Source: Hippophae tibetana
Taxonomy: Eukaryota > Streptophyta > Magnoliopsida > Rosales > Elaeagnaceae
Length of the DNA: 64,000 bases
NCBI GenBank assembly: GCA_037013495.1
Contig: CM072811.1
Span: forward strand, 51,989,452-52,053,451
Direction: 5' to 3'
Translations under genes and position numbers: made by a program
Notes under the pieces: model-generated
Database searches by the model: none
What the model was told of the DNA's origin: nothing
Seen by the model: only the letters and a program-made list of their open reading frames with translations
Shown: piece by piece, positions 50,890 to 64,000 of the stretch
Layout: the number at the start of each line of letters is the position of its first letter
Position numbering within the stretch: position 1 is the first letter of the stretch

Positions 50890-53800
50890 ATGTAGAAACC
50901 AAGCAAAGAAGAAACATGGTTTCTTGATTCAGGATGCAGCAATCACATGTGTGGTAAGAAGGAATTATTTTCTAGTATAAATGAAGAATTCAGAGAATTA
51001 GTAAAGTTGGGAAACAATTCTCAAATGGTAGTAATGGGAAAAGGCAACATACAGATGATGGTAAGTGGGTTTACACAAGTAGTAACTGAAGTATTTTATG
51101 TTCCAGAACTGAAGAGCAACTTGTTGAGCATTGATTAATGGCAGGAAAAGGGAATAGATATATTATCAAACGTAGAACATGCAAATTGTTTCATCCCGAG
51201 AATGGAATTATCGTGAACATTCAAATGACCAAAAAAATGTTTGTTGTGATAGGACAAACTACACCAGTGGAAGCACAAACTGCAAAGCAAATATGCTTTA
51301 GACAAGCTACACCAATGGAAACACAACCAGCAGAACAAACATACTTCCACTCACTTACAGAAGATTTGTCTCGACTATGGCATTATCGTTATGGACATCT
51401 AAGCTACAATGGTTTGAAACTTCTTCAACAAAAAAGGATGGTGAAGGGACTACCACATATCAGAGAGTTTACAAAGTTGTGTGAGCATTGTGTGGTGGGC
51501 AACATCATAGAGATCAGTTTCCAAAAAGGGTTGCATGAAGGGATTCTCAAAATCTTCAGTTGATACATGCTGACATTTGTGGACCAATCACTCCTATTTC
51601 AAACAGCAAAAAAATGTATCTGATCAATTTTATTGATGATTTCAATCGAAAAACTGGGTATTCTTCCTAATTGAAAAAACAAAAGCTCTATAGTTTTTCA
51701 AAATTTACAAAAGTATAGTTGAAAAGGAAACATGAGTATAGATTAAGTGTTTTCGTACAGACATGGATGGAGAATTCACCTCACTAGATTTTGAGAAATT
51801 CTGCAATGAAAATAGAATTTGTAGACAGTTGACAGCGCCATACACACCACAGCAAAACGATGTAGCAGAAAGAAAGAACAGAACGATCATGAACCTAGTT
51901 AGAAGTATGTTATCAGAAAAGAGAATTCCTAAAACCTTTTGTCCTGAAGTAGTAAATTGGACTATTCATGTTCTAAATAGAAGTCCAACAATTTCAGTGA
52001 AAAATATGACTTCGGAAGAGGCATGTAGTGGATCAAAACCTTATGTGGATCACTTTAGGGTATTTTGGGTGTGTTTCCTATGCCCATATCCCAGACAAGA
52101 AAAGAACCAAGTTAGAAGGCAAGAGTTTGCGATGTATTTTACTAGGAGTCAGTGAGGAATCTAAAGCATACAGACTATATAATCCAATCTCAAGAAGGAT
52201 TCTAATAAGCAGGGACGTGGTATTTGAGGAGGATAAGAGCTGGGACTAGGATGAGAAACATAAAGAGGAGATTTTAACTAATCTGGAATGGGGAGAAAAC
52301 GAATCAACTGCTACAAAACTGCTACAGAAACTGAACCAGATGGAAACAACTCAGAAGGTATTGATGTTCTTAATGAAACATTAGTAGAAGGAGTATAACA
52401 TAATGTTTTAGTTTCTGACTCAGAAGAAAATCCATACGATTCAAATGAAAAGAGAACTAGAAAGCCTCCAATATGGATGAGGAATTATGTCAGTGGAGAA
52501 GGTCTTTCTTTGGAGGAAGATGTAGCACATTTAACTATGTTCATGGATAGTGCCACTATTGTATACTGACGCAGTCAAAAGTACTAGATGGAGAAAATCC
52601 ATGGACTCAAAAATCAAAGCTATTGAAAGAAATGATACTTGGGAATTAACAGATCTACCGAGAGGAGGGAAAAGGATTGGGGTGAAATGGGTCTACAAAA
52701 CAAAGTTAAATGAGAATGGAGAGGTTGATAAGTATAAGGCTAGATTAGTTGCAAAGGGATACATTCAACAACATAATGTAGATTATGCTGACGTTTTTGC
52801 ACCTGTAGCTCGGTTAGACACTGTTCGGATGGTAATCTCTCTTACAACCCAGAAGGAATGGTCACTCTACCAATTGGATGTGAAATCAGCCTTCATACAT
52901 GGTGAGCTAAGTGAGGATGTGTTTGTAGAGCAACCTCTAGGCTATATCACTAAAGGAAAAGAACACAAGGTGTATAAACTAAAAAAAGCCCTTTATTGAC
53001 TTAAACAAGCACCTCGAGCATGGTACAGTCGCATAGAAAGCTACTTTATAAGTGAAGGTTTCCAGAAGTGTCCTTATGAACATACTCTGTTTACCAAGGT
53101 ATTTGGAGAAGGTAAAATCCTTATAATCTGTCTTTATGTGGATGATCTGGTGTTTATTGGAAATGATGAGTTAATGTTTGTTAGATTTAAAAAATCTATG
53201 ATGGATGAATTTGAGATGACAGATCTTGGCAAAATGAGATATTTTTTAGGTATTGAGGTAGTACAAGGACCAAAAGGAATTTTTATTGGACAAATAAAAT
53301 ATGCTCAGGAAGTACTAGAAAGATTTAAAATGGGAGAATGCAATCCGGTTCACAATCCAATTGTCCCTGGCTTCAAACTTATGAAGGATGAGCAAGGAAT
53401 GAAAGTGGATAACATATTGTACAAACAAATTATAGGGAGTCTTATGTATTTGACTTCTACTCGACCTGATATTATGTTCGTAATGAATCTCATTAGCACG
53501 TACATGGAGTCACTTACAGAAATTCATTTGGCAGCAACAAAAAGGGCGTTAAGATATTTGAAAGGAACTTTGGATTTTGGGATATTCTATAGGAAGGAAG
53601 GAAACAAGGAACTCATTGCTTACACAGATAGTGACTATGCTGGAGATCCTGATGATAGGAAAAACACGTCTCGTTATCTATTCATGTTAAGTTCAGGTGT
53701 TGTATCATGGTCCTCTAAGAAGTAACTAATGGTCACTCTATCCACTATTGAGTCAGAATTCATTGCAGGAGCATCCTGCACCTGTCAAGGTATATGGATA

Positions 53801-54065
53801 AGAAGGATATTAGAAGTACTTTTACATGCACAACTAGGTCTTACAAGAGTGAACTATGACAATAGCTTAGCAATTAAGCTTTATAAGAATCCTATAATGC
53901 ACAGACGCAGCAAACACATTGATGTGTGATTCCATTTTTTGTGTGAACTCACAAAGCAAGAAGTAGTGGAATTGATCTATTGTCCCAGTCAAGAGCAGGT
54001 TGCAGATATCATGAACAAACCACTCAAGCTAGACACATTTTCAAAGATGCGTGAGTTAATGGAGG
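50890..54065 (+). pseudogene. Copia pol remnant (protease to RNase H)
   Basis: In order: protease TWFLDSGCSNHMCG (about 50910-50952, catalytic D-S-G present); GAG-pre-integrase LWHYRYGHLSYNGLKLL (51138-51563); integrase INFIDDFNRK, RTDMDGEF, YTPQQNDVAERKNRTIMN (51620-52155); reverse transcriptase KWVYKTKLNENGEVDKYKAR, LDVKSAFIHGEL (52550-52999) and YVDDLVFIG near 53138; RNase H YTDSDYAGD and KNPIMHRRSKHID (53600-53929). At least six stops or frameshifts. Confidence 0.92.
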
Positions 54066-54110
54066 TATTTTCAATTTCATGTATAAACTAATTGCTTTGC
54101 AATATAGTTT

Positions 54111-54118
54111 AAGGGGAA
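54111..54118 (+). other. Polypurine tract of the copia element
   Basis: AAGGGGAA immediately before the 3' LTR. Confidence 0.8.
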
Positions 54119-54337
54119 TGTTAAAATTAGGTTTTCGATTAAGTTGATTTGGTCTTAGGATAGCTTTGAATAAATTCTGAGTGTTTAGCGATTTCATTTT
54201 TCTATTTTCAATTTGCTCTTTACCACGATGATAGGAGTGTAAGACGTACGTAAGTGTTTTTCTTCATTAATGTAGCTCTTTAAAAGCTAATTTAGTTTTT
54301 CAATCGAATTGAATTAATCTTTATCACATATTTCACA
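54119..54337 (+). repeat. 3' LTR of the copia element
   Basis: 219 bp, same length as the 5' LTR, followed by the second GTATT. Confidence 0.93.
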
Positions 54338-54342
54338 GTATT

Positions 54343-55490
54343 TACAAATATTTTCATTGTTTATTAAAAAAAATGACAGTTATATTTTACTACATGAATT
54401 GAAATTATTACAATTTGGTATTAAAAAGTGTATTCAACATCATTCACACGTTAAAATCATTACGAACACGAGTGGTATTACATTAAGAAAATGTATGATA
54501 CGGCATAATTATATAATATAAACACAATAGGATAACACAATAATTTTTTGATATATTTGAATATCTTATTATTTCTTACAATTATAAATAAATAATACGA
54601 AAAAAAATAAAATAAATTTTTCACATATCAACTAACTCAAAAATCCAACACAACAATAACCAAGCATAATAACCCATATTGATTTGACAAAAAACAAGTT
54701 TAGTATTTTTACCATAATAATATTTTATCAAAATTTTCACAAATTAATTATATTTTAAAAGCATTTTCTTTTAATACATGATATATAAAATGTTCATATT
54801 TAATACCCATTTTTAAAAAAAATTATGATCTTGATATTTTTTTAATAAACATGTTTTATCGAAAATTTTACTTAATCACTATATTTTAATACCCATAATA
54901 TAAAAAAAGTCTTCTTTTGTATTTATATCATTTAAAAAATTCACTTTATTACTTTTGGGGGGAGGTAAAATGAGAATTTTTCTTCTTCTTTCCTTACCAT
55001 TTTTAACTGTTTGTAGCTCCAATTAATACCATTTTTAACTTTTTGTAGTAATGATGTGATTGTATCGGGTGACAGTCCAATGAATCTGAAAAAGGGTATC
55101 CCATTCCTACTGGACAGTAGTTGCGGGAAAGCATTCTTTGCACAATGGGGGAGTTATAGGGCTTTCCCTTGTAAATTCAATCTTTGAACTCTGAAATGCA
55201 TAGGAAAGCACTTAAGATCGCCATATATAGATGCCTTGGTTTTTACAATAATATGGAATGACTTAATTTAAATGATAATATAAACAAATAATTTGTATAA
55301 GGTGTATTTGTTACGGCTGATGATATATAATAAAGCTAATAATTGTTGAGATCTTAAAGTTAAGTTCAAGAATTTGATATTTTTATTTTTATTTTTTTTG
55401 GAGGGGGTTGAACATTCTCTAAGTAAGATCTAAGTTGCTATGTACCGTAAACAGCCAAAAATTGACAAGAAAAGGAAGAAGGATGAAAAA
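54343..55490. other. Intergenic, nothing recognised
   Basis: AT-rich DNA with a short duplicated word (taccatttttaact) near 55000-55040; no gene seen. Confidence 0.45.
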
Positions 55491-56262
55491 TTCACATTTT
55501 ACTTCTATTCAAAAAATCCAACAAGAGTTTTTTCTATTTAAAAATGGTTAAAATGAAACTTTTTGAAAAATAAAAATACTAAATAGAAACTTTTTATATC
55601 ATAAGTATTAATAATAAGTCTTTTCTAAAACATGATAGATAAATGAAACTTTTGATAAAACATAGATAATGGAAAAGTATGGAACCCAAAAAAATTAATT
55701 TAATCTTTTTTTAATAATAACAGATAATAAACCCTCATTTTTAACTATTTGAATTGGGATAAAATGGCAATTTTAATTATCATTTTTTATTTAATTAATT
55801 TTTTATTCTTATTTCCTCTACCAACAGTTGGCCAAACGAAACGAGGTAAAAGACCGTTGGAGGTGTTACGTTGGTATATATGGGAGCTCGTATCTCTGGC
55901 TGCTTCATATTCTCTATTATTTCTATTACATAGTATGGTAGCTGATTATGAGGCTGAGGAAGATGATAGGATCCTTGACTCCGACACCACAGGTCAAATG
56001 CTATCTCGTTTTCAACAATATTGGATCATAATATAGAGAAAATAAGAATAAAATTTTCATTTTATCACTATCCAAATAGTTATTAAAAATAAGGATTTAT
56101 TTTACGTTCAAAATAATTAAACTAGAGCTTTTTGAAAATTATGATTATTAGATAAGAAGATTTTTTTTATACAAAGAGTATTAAAAAAAGTCCTTTTAAA
56201 ACAATATCAATTTATAAAACTTTTGATAAAACATAATTAGAAAAATACCAAACCCTACGAAC
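55491..56262. repeat. Nested direct and inverted repeats around a 95-codon ORF
   Basis: 55491-55690 recurs in diverged direct orientation at 56052-56262 (shared: aacttttgataaaacata, actttttgaaaa, ttttaaaaca). In addition 55727-55775 is an imperfect inverted copy of 56053-56100 (ccctcatttttaactatttgaattgggataaaat against its complement). The ORF at 55749-56036 starts inside the left inverted arm; it contains a hydrophobic N-terminus and an acidic tail (DYEAEEDD). I do not recognise it. The whole is probably a composite of small transposons. Confidence 0.45.
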
Positions 56263-56336
56263 ACCAGCTGATGGGAGAAAATTCCCTTACTAAAATTAAT
56301 CAAAAGATCTGTCAGTTATAGAACAAAAAAAGTGAC

Positions 56337-56591
56337 ATGTTAATTAAAGATGTGCAATTTTCACTTGTCACTATTGAAGATTATTTGGGTGGAGATGAGA
56401 ATAATTTATATCCAGCGGTAATAGCTCAAGAGGCAAACACAATAGAAATTCAAGTAGGAGATAGAAAAATGAAGAGAACTTCAAGTCTCTCTCACCTCTA
56501 TACTACGGTAGGATTTAACAAAAAAATGGGAGTCTGGGAGATGAGGGCCAATTCAATTCCAAATTTGATACTGCACAAGGACTGGTACTAG
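56337..56591 (+). other. Unrecognised 84-codon ORF
   Basis: An open frame downstream of the prolidase gene on the opposite strand, with a serine/charged composition (KMKRTSSLSHLYTTVGF). No homology recognised, no exon or promoter support; it may be chance or a decayed gene piece. Confidence 0.2.
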
Positions 56592-56885
56592 GTAATTGTT
56601 AAATTCTAGTGTTTCAAATATAAAAAAAAAAAAGATGGATGAAAAATAGAATTTCCTCTCTAAATAAACTTGGACTTTAATTGGTGATGACTTTAGATGA
56701 AAGCAGCCAGTCAAATTTAACTCCAAACTATATTTCATCACTCTTTTCAAAATTTGGTTCCCTGCCATCCCATTTATTTTAATATTTAACTGTTTCTTTC
56801 ACCTGCCGTTATAGATAAAGAGATGCATGAACAAATTTACAACTTCTCTACTTAAATAATACTGGCGTAATAAACCATTTGTTTC

Positions 56886-59800
56886 TTAGACAGAGCCCTT
56901 CTCTAGTGGCCACTGAGCACCAGCCATTACTGCTTCAATCTCTGGTATTTGACGGGGGCAATTCGTCATATTCTTGCACCCATCAGCAGTGACATGCTAC
57001 AAACCAAATCAAAAAAGATTAAAAGAACAACAATGGTGTACATCTTATGAATGAAAATGAAGATATGCATGAAATCAGGGGAAGAGGGTAGTTCAAGGGA
57101 AAACAAAACAATCCTCTACGCATCCCCTTCCCTACAGGAATAGTACTCCATTTGAACACATTATACTATAGTTATGTTAAGCATCTTCCACCATCCAGAA
57201 AAGTCAAGACTGACTACTACATAATTATTTTTGAAGACTTTTATTTCAATTCAGAAACAATTATAATTTAATCAAATAGAATATAGAAGCTTCTTAATGA
57301 AGACCTCAGTTGACGCCTAACCAACAATGATAGTTAGTGATCAAATGCAGTGGCTAAAGAGAGTCAAGCACTGTAAAGCCCCAATGATAAAAGTTGTGAC
57401 CCACAGAAAGTGGTGGATTCAGGATTTACATCCAAGAGAAACACCATATATACGTTAAAAAATAATACTAATTACTTTTTAATTATTACTTATTTTTAAT
57501 TGAAAAAAGATGTTATATGCATCTCATTGTAGTAAAAATATGTTTAAATTATTTAAGTTTTGTTGATATATTGAGTGTTAAAAACATAAAATTTAAAATT
57601 TAAAATTCAGATGAAACAAAGCTCTATTTTATAAATTAATTTGTCTATAGTTTTATAAATATTACACTTAAAACTTTATTTATCAAAAATTGAGGTGGGA
57701 CAAGTGTTCCTCCTAGCATGTAGATTCGCCTCTTCCATAGAGGAAGTTTTACTACCTTCTTTTTTTAAAGGTATAAATAAAGAAAAGGGTAATATCATAC
57801 ATTTCATGCACATAGCTGTTAGATATAAAGATCGGATAAGGAAAAACTACAAGTATGTTTAGTTAATGAGATGCTGAACGAGTCGTTACCACATCACTTT
57901 CAATTCGCACACCGCCGAACCCTTTAAATCTGCTAAGTACTCCACTGTTAAAGAACCTACTAGTTTTTGGACTTTCCATGGCAGGAGCCAGTAATGCATC
58001 AATGAAGTAGCAACCAGGCTCCACTGTTATTACCTGCAATAAAGAAACCAAGAGAAAGCATAACATTTCGTACTAATATAACTAGCTGCAGTACAGATAA
58101 ACTTGATCATTAAGTAACATGATTATCATCTAACAAATAAAATGTAAATGAAAAAAAATCATGAAATAGAACAGCCACTGCTACCATTCCATCTTGGAGC
58201 TCCCTTATTGTACGTAACGATTTCAATCCAGCTTCTTTTGGCCTCTCTAATCCCTGCAAATAATGCAATTTATTTCAAGTCCACCAAATAGTTATCCACT
58301 TCAACTTAAGAGAGAAACTTTTAATAGATAAATTGACATAGATACCTTTAAGTAGCCACCAGGATCATGAGTGTCAAGACCAAGGAAATGCCCCAAGCCA
58401 TGAGGCATGAAAACAGCACCTAACCGCTCGACCATCATATCATCTACGGTGCTTGAGCCAAAAAAAGAAGAGGAATACACCACCGCAGACAGTATTAGCA
58501 TAGATTGTTGGTTAATCCCAAAGACAAATTGGAGCAATTCGTATAAAATAGATTAAAAAAATAGACAAATCATTTTACCCAACAAGGATGCCACCTCTTA
58601 TCAACGACTCAAGAACTATCTTTTCTGCTAATCTGCATTTAAAGAATACAAATGCTGAATGGAGTATAACAATACTTCAAATATTCAGGACGACAGTAAA
58701 ACCATCTTAATTAAACAACTATGCTCTCAGGAAACAAAAAACGATATCACAATTGTTAGAAGTTTGAGAGGAGGGTTAATTATATTCTTATACATTTATC
58801 ACTTCCCTACAAGGAAACAAAAAACAATATCACAATTGTTAGAAGTTTGAGAGGAGGGTTAATTATATTCTTATACATTTATCACTTCCCTACAAGTATT
58901 GACACTATACACCATGCAGGTCAAACACTTGCAATTCAACAATTGAGGTTACTAGACCTTGAACGTAGGACCTCCACCTCTAATATAAGGTTAGAAGTTT
59001 ATTGGAAAACCAACTCTCTCAAAAGCTTAAGCTATTGAGAGAATGGACAATTAAACTTTTATAAATTTATCAACAATTACATACATTCACACTATCTGTC
59101 CACCGATGACACTTTTCAGAAGCCAACACTTTAATAGCACAAAATATTCAAGACGACTTTAATCCATTGGAAGTAATTATGCTCTCATTTTGAAAAGCGA
59201 TAAGTAAAGGAAGCAAAATCAAAATCACAATTACATACAACCACTATCTGTCCAGTGTCCACATTTCTGCAACATTTTTCCACAGTCAATACTTCTATCC
59301 AGTAAAGCATGATAACTAGAACAAGCTACTACTGTATAGTGTGATATGGTTACTTAATACAAAATATCACCAATGTAGTAAACATTCAACTTTGTTTCCA
59401 AATGTAAATCAAGCTGGCACTAACCATTCAAATAGCAATGAAAAAAAGTCTACGAAAGGAGCAACCAAAAAGAAAAAATTACAGATAATATAGTCCTACT
59501 TGTGCATATCAATCCAGTAAACTCCAGGTCTCATTGCAAATATGACGGCATCATGAGCATCAAGGACAGCCTACAGAACATGATAATCATTAGCCAATAG
59601 GCACCAGTGGAGTATAATGTGTTAAACAAGCCGACCATGAACAACTACCTACACTTGTAAGGGAAAGGATTTTTTTTTTGGAGGGGGGGAAGGAGAAGAT
59701 GAAAAATAAGAAACTCAAAGGGATAAAGCATTTGAATCGATGGATGCGATCAATCATATAAAATGAGAGCGCTTACATTATATACAAGTGATTGATCGGG

Positions 59801-62800
59801 AGTGAATTTCCCATTGACCTGCAGATAGAGAGAAAAGAAAGGAAAATAAAAGGAAAATAGAAGTCTAGGTGAAATAAAATAAATAAATAGTCATATCTCA
59901 TTCAACGTGGTTTTCACTGTGGGCAGTTCAGAAAAATATCTTTCTAATAATTTGCTTATTAAATAATTGTTTCCTAAAAACCATCATTCCCAGAATCACC
60001 TTAAAAATTCCTAAAAATGTTATCCATTTATAGAGAAGAATCCAAATTATTACTTCAAAAAGAGGACGTAGTAAAGAGAACAAATAAAGAAATTACAGCA
60101 ACATATAATGCAACCATACTAATTCTTAATTTGCACAAAACTTGGATAGTTTAGGCTCATATTTAAAGAGTAACAGAGAGAAGTTTTAACCAATAAAATA
60201 AAAGGCAACTGCAAGCACAAAATTACATGTACTCACAGGGAAGGAGCATGTAATGTCAGACCCATAAAAATTATATTCAGCTCCCATATCAAGCAAAGCC
60301 ATATCTCCATCTTCCAAGGTCTGCACAAATTTAAAAATAATAATAATGAAAATTTCCATGACTAATAAAATCGTTATAACAACTTTGCTCGCACCCTGTC
60401 ATTTGGAGCTGCTGCATGCCCATAATGAAGAACAGCACTGTCATGTAAAACAATATGAACATTAGCCAACATTCTAGGACATGAGGTTGAAACATTGATA
60501 AATTTGTTTAAAGAATCTGACACCAAAATTACAGCTAAAGCTCACTTTATCCTTCCTTTCTTCCACCCATTACAAAAACAAGACACTGTTTTACTCATAA
60601 GAATGACAGTTAAAATCTGTGGGAAGCACATTTTGCCTATTTTCAATAGAGCTTAGAACCCATAATGGAAGGTTTTCTAAGATACATGTCAGGTTCTTAA
60701 CAAAAGAATGGCTAAGAAATTTGGCATCCTCACGGAAGTAATTACATGATACTCATGAAATTTCTCAGGTCTTATTCCAAATTTACTTTGATAGAAAGTG
60801 ATGATAAAAGTTAAAGAGCAAGTAGAAGAAACCAATTCTAATTTCTGGAAAACTATAGGCAACTAATTCCAGCTTTAGAGACTTGGAAGGAATATCGACC
60901 AATAATTTAGTAACGAGTAATTATATAAATGAATAGATAGTGTTACTGACTTATATACCCTATTTGGCAATGTCACTTTTTTCACATGTGCTCACTTTAG
61001 ACCAAATTATACAGTTTTACAATAAGTTATACAATTGAGTATATGAGTGGGCAAAAGAAAGGTAAACAACAACTAACTCAAATAAAAAAGAATAATTAAT
61101 GTCCACTAGTTGACAGAGAAATAGGTTAAATTGCATAAAATATTCCATGATTTCATCCATCAGTTCGAAATTGAGATTAAGCTTCATTAGGTTGGGTAAA
61201 ACTAGAGTACCATAATTATTAAATAATTAAAATATCTAAAAGAGTAAAAAACTTTACCCGTTTTCACCAGTAGCACAAATGCATGTGTACGAGCAATGCC
61301 TGCAGCCACCATACATGTAAGTGTGATGAAGGAAGATGCTTTCCAGCTGATACTCCTTCATGCCTGCCCTCACTTTTCTCATCACCTGGTCAAAGATGCA
61401 CTTCAATTAATTACATCTTAAGTTCTGAAAATCTTAATGAAGAGACTAATGGAAATTTAAATAGTGAAGACTTCCAGAGATCCAAGAAATTTTGAACTTT
61501 TTTGAGCTTTAGTTCTTCATTCACCAACATGCTACTTTTGAGTCCCTACCCCTTAACCAAAAAAGAGCTCCAAAATAAATATAAAATAAAGGTGTCTCCA
61601 CCCATATAATTCAAAGCAAGCAGAAGAGTATATTAAGTTGTTTTTCAATAATCAAACTTGAACATACAAGGAAAAATTATGAGCCAACAAATTCAGATAA
61701 TATAACATTATCACATAGGATTACCTCAACATGAGCTTCAGAGCTTATATCATTAGCAAACTGGATAACAGCAAGCTCCAGCTTTGATTTTATTACACGA
61801 CATTCAGTCAAAATAGGATGCAAAGTGGTCAAATCAGTTTCAAAATTATCAATTCCCTGAGAAGAAATTAAAACAAATCTTAAACACAAGGCTTAATTAA
61901 AGAATGAAGATTTCATATGTATGCATTAAAACTGGACACAGGAGTTGTTTGGCCAAGTGTGATTTCTCCACTGACTTGTTGCACTAAGAACATAAATACT
62001 GCAAATTCAGTTTGAGATTAATACGGCGTCAGGAAATATTGACTAAAAGTCTAAAGCAAATAAAATGGTACTTATTATCTAATATTGTTTGGTATTGCTA
62101 ATTCCAATGTTATCATCCCCAACCCCAGCCTTCATCTCAACCACAACTATAATTCAATGTCTCATATTGTAAAGGAAACAGACAAAACAATATATTTGTT
62201 AACAGGGTCACCTAAAGTATGAACATGACAGACCTGAAATTCTGCTGGTTTTGCAAAGTTATCACTGTCAGTGTTCAGCCCATGCAATAGATATAGTAAA
62301 GGTATACCGGATCCTTGGTAGACATTTTGTAAAACTTTAGCAATCTCATCCACATAATATACCTTGCTAACCATGTATCTTTCCTGAAAGCAAGAAACAC
62401 TGACATGAACAAGCAAATGGACCTTCTTAGTCTATAGTAAAATTGTTTCTGACCACTCATTTACCTGGAAGTAGTCTGGAGGCTTTATCTCTCCCAGCCA
62501 CACGGCATACTCAGAAGGTAACCTAGGTGCAAATAGAATAGATTTTCCAGATGCAATGTCCTTCACAAAATTTTAAAATTTATTCAAATGTCAGTAACTT
62601 CCATAAATCTAGTACCATGTGATCACCATGAATTTTTTTTGGAAACTAAGACACCAAGCCCTCAGCAAGCTAGCAGCACCACAGTACCAAATACCAAAAA
62701 GGAAAGACAAGAAAATTTGAATCAACAAAATGGCATTAGACCTCATCAGCAAACAGGCTACAAACTAATCATTCTATGTTTAGATACAGTTGACTACATT

Positions 62801-63570
62801 GAGAATGTACAGTATAATCTATAAAATAACCATTAAAAAAAAACTTAATAAGACTTTTCGAAAATATACTTACGATGGCTCCATAGAAACCAGGCTCCGT
62901 AACCCCAAATAAGTAAGCAAAGTAACTCTCCTGCCTACAGCATTAAATTCGCTTTGTACCATCAGAAGCAGTTTAGCATAGAGTCAAAACCAAGCAATTG
63001 ACACGAAAATCACTTGAAGGTAAATCAATTGAAAGTTAGGAACTAAAGCTTGCAACCATAGATAAGAAATGCAAATAAATAAATAAAATAATAAGTATCC
63101 CATCAATGTTCTCGTTTTGTTCCAACGCCGATGAAAGGATCCCAATCAATCCTATACTACACTTATGAAGACTCGTCCAAAGATCAGCGATAAATAAACA
63201 TCGAAAAAAATCAAGTCGGAAATTTGAGTAGGAACCTGAAGAGTTCGAGGTGATCGGTGTCATAGCGTGTTTGCTCCTCTCCACCCTAACATCAACAATA
63301 ACAATACGTGATGAAAGATAAAAAAAATGTTAATCTAACCAAAAAAAAAACTAGTTCGGTATTTGTTATGTGCGAATAGACTCGCATGGAGAAGTTTACT
63401 TGAAGCAATACGAAGCCATGAAGAGGACGAGAGGACTGGGACAGGTATTGACGAAGCGAGTCTATGAGCTTTGCCCTGTTGGTGACATGAAGCTCCCTTG
63501 GCACCTGAGAAGGAGAGAGACGCGAAGGAGGCGACGAAGCCATGGAAATGGCATCTCTGGGTTTCGCCAT
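56886..63570 (-). CDS. PEPD: Xaa-Pro dipeptidase (prolidase, peptidase family M24)
   Basis: Sixteen exons: 63570-63400, 63285-63236, 62934-62874, 62560-62465, 62383-62234, 61856-61725, 61385-61258, 60437-60395, 60320-60237, 59818-59777, 59570-59500, 58632-58579, 58451-58346, 58253-58185, 58033-57890, 56996-56886; 1512 nt, 503 residues, all GT-AG. It cleaves dipeptides with C-terminal proline in peptide turnover. The C-terminal pita-bread fold starts near 190. Metal ligands are D288, D299, H382, E424 and E464, with spacing identical to human prolidase (D276, D287, H370, E412, E452). The N-terminal domain has [20 protein letters not shown]. An in-frame ATG at 63543 is an alternative start; residues 1-9 have no clear targeting features. 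The last intron is about 890 bp. Confidence 0.95.
58730..58895. repeat. 83-bp tandem duplication in prolidase intron 11
   Basis: 58730-58812 and 58813-58895 are nearly identical (one visible change, cgatatc/caatatc), both starting ggaaacaaaaaac. Confidence 0.95.
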
Positions 63571-63747
63571 GGACGTACTGGGTCACTGACAGCAACTCAG
63601 CAAGAAAGCCTCCTTTTCACAAATGGATCTGTTGAATCCACTACACGACATCGTTTTGTATATTTTTGATTGAAAATATTATCTCAATAAATTTTATAAC
63701 TAATATGATAAAAATACATAAAATAAATATTCATCGAATTAAGATAA

Positions 63748-64000
63748 TGTTTGGTTGGACTGAATAGAAATAAATCAGAATTTATTCTTTCTATTTGTGT
63801 GTTTGTTTGGGCTGAATGGAGAATACAGAATGAAATCGATTACTACATGAGAATAAATCAAATTTTTTCTCCCTTTAAGAATTATGATTTCATTCTCATC
63901 TCAATTTTTTTCTTCCAATTTTACTCTCATCCTAAAAATATAACCCTAAACTCAAATCCTAAAACCCAAAACCTTAAATCTCTAAACCCTAAATTCTAAA
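63748..64000. mobile_element. Second copy of the telomere-motif MITE-like repeat, cut by window edge
   Basis: Starts TGTTTGGTTGGACTGAATAG, like the left end of the element at 3020, then shares the ordered segments 'ccctttaagaat-atgatt-cattctcatct', 'tttttcttccaattttactc', then ccctaaa-type words to the edge. The right end lies outside. Confidence 0.55.

Larger units (their letters stand above)
49389..54337 (+). mobile_element. Ty1/copia retrotransposon with 219-bp LTRs and GTATT target duplication
   Basis: A 4949-bp element, plus orientation. Both LTRs are exactly 219 bp (49389-49607, 54119-54337), TGTTAAAATTAGG...TTTCACA. The target duplication GTATT is perfect (49384-49388 and 54338-54342). 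I count about 23 mismatches between the LTRs by eye, so the insertion is not recent. Coding is interrupted by stops and by a CACTA-like insert of 360 bp. Confidence 0.95.

Noticed and set aside
63370..63669. 99-codon plus-strand ORF
   Set aside because: Antisense of prolidase exon 1 and its flank.

Overview
The window is nuclear DNA from a flowering plant, most likely a eudicot. It is AT-rich, its genes are split into many short exons with GT-AG introns, and the space between them is filled with LTR retrotransposons, a LINE remnant, small inverted-repeat elements and AT microsatellites. I can reconstruct five protein-coding genes exon by exon. In all five the reading frame stays open across every junction and the summed coding length is an exact multiple of three.

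Layout. 1-781: 5' end of a Ty1/copia element that leaves the window on the left. 782-8640: gene-free, with dispersed AT-rich repeats, a terminal-inverted-repeat (TIR) element full of telomere-like ccctaaa motifs, and a second element with a perfect 20-bp TIR. 8645-12060: a decayed copia nest containing a TRIM-like mini-retrotransposon and a CACTA-like end. 13138-17271 (minus): a receptor-like cytoplasmic kinase with a USP-like N-terminal domain. 17272-23944: gene-free. 23945-35720: a LINE remnant split by a Ty3/gypsy element (24175-29947) and a copia element (31426-35679). 35721-38780: AT-rich repeats. 38781-40464 (plus): serine acetyltransferase. 41219-43394 (minus): mitochondrial CoA carrier. 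44652-47616 (minus): type I protein arginine methyltransferase (PRMT1). 49389-54337 (plus): copia element with a 5-bp target duplication, itself carrying a CACTA-like palindromic insert. 56886-63570 (minus): Xaa-Pro dipeptidase (prolidase). From 63748: a second copy of the telomere-motif repeat, cut by the window edge.

The five genes are unrelated housekeeping or signalling genes. Cysteine synthesis (serine acetyltransferase) consumes acetyl-CoA and the carrier moves CoA into mitochondria, but nothing in the sequence shows they are co-regulated. PRMT1 and prolidase lie next to each other on the same strand, which I recall as also true in Arabidopsis, so that pair may be old microsynteny.

I did not find a new defence, biosynthetic or regulatory system. 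The most interesting points are a 48-bp duplication giving the kinase two in-frame splice acceptors that would duplicate its DFG motif, an 11-nt microexon in PRMT1, heat-shock-element-like motifs in both LTRs of the gypsy element, and protease-region deletions in two unrelated retrotransposons inserted in the same LINE.
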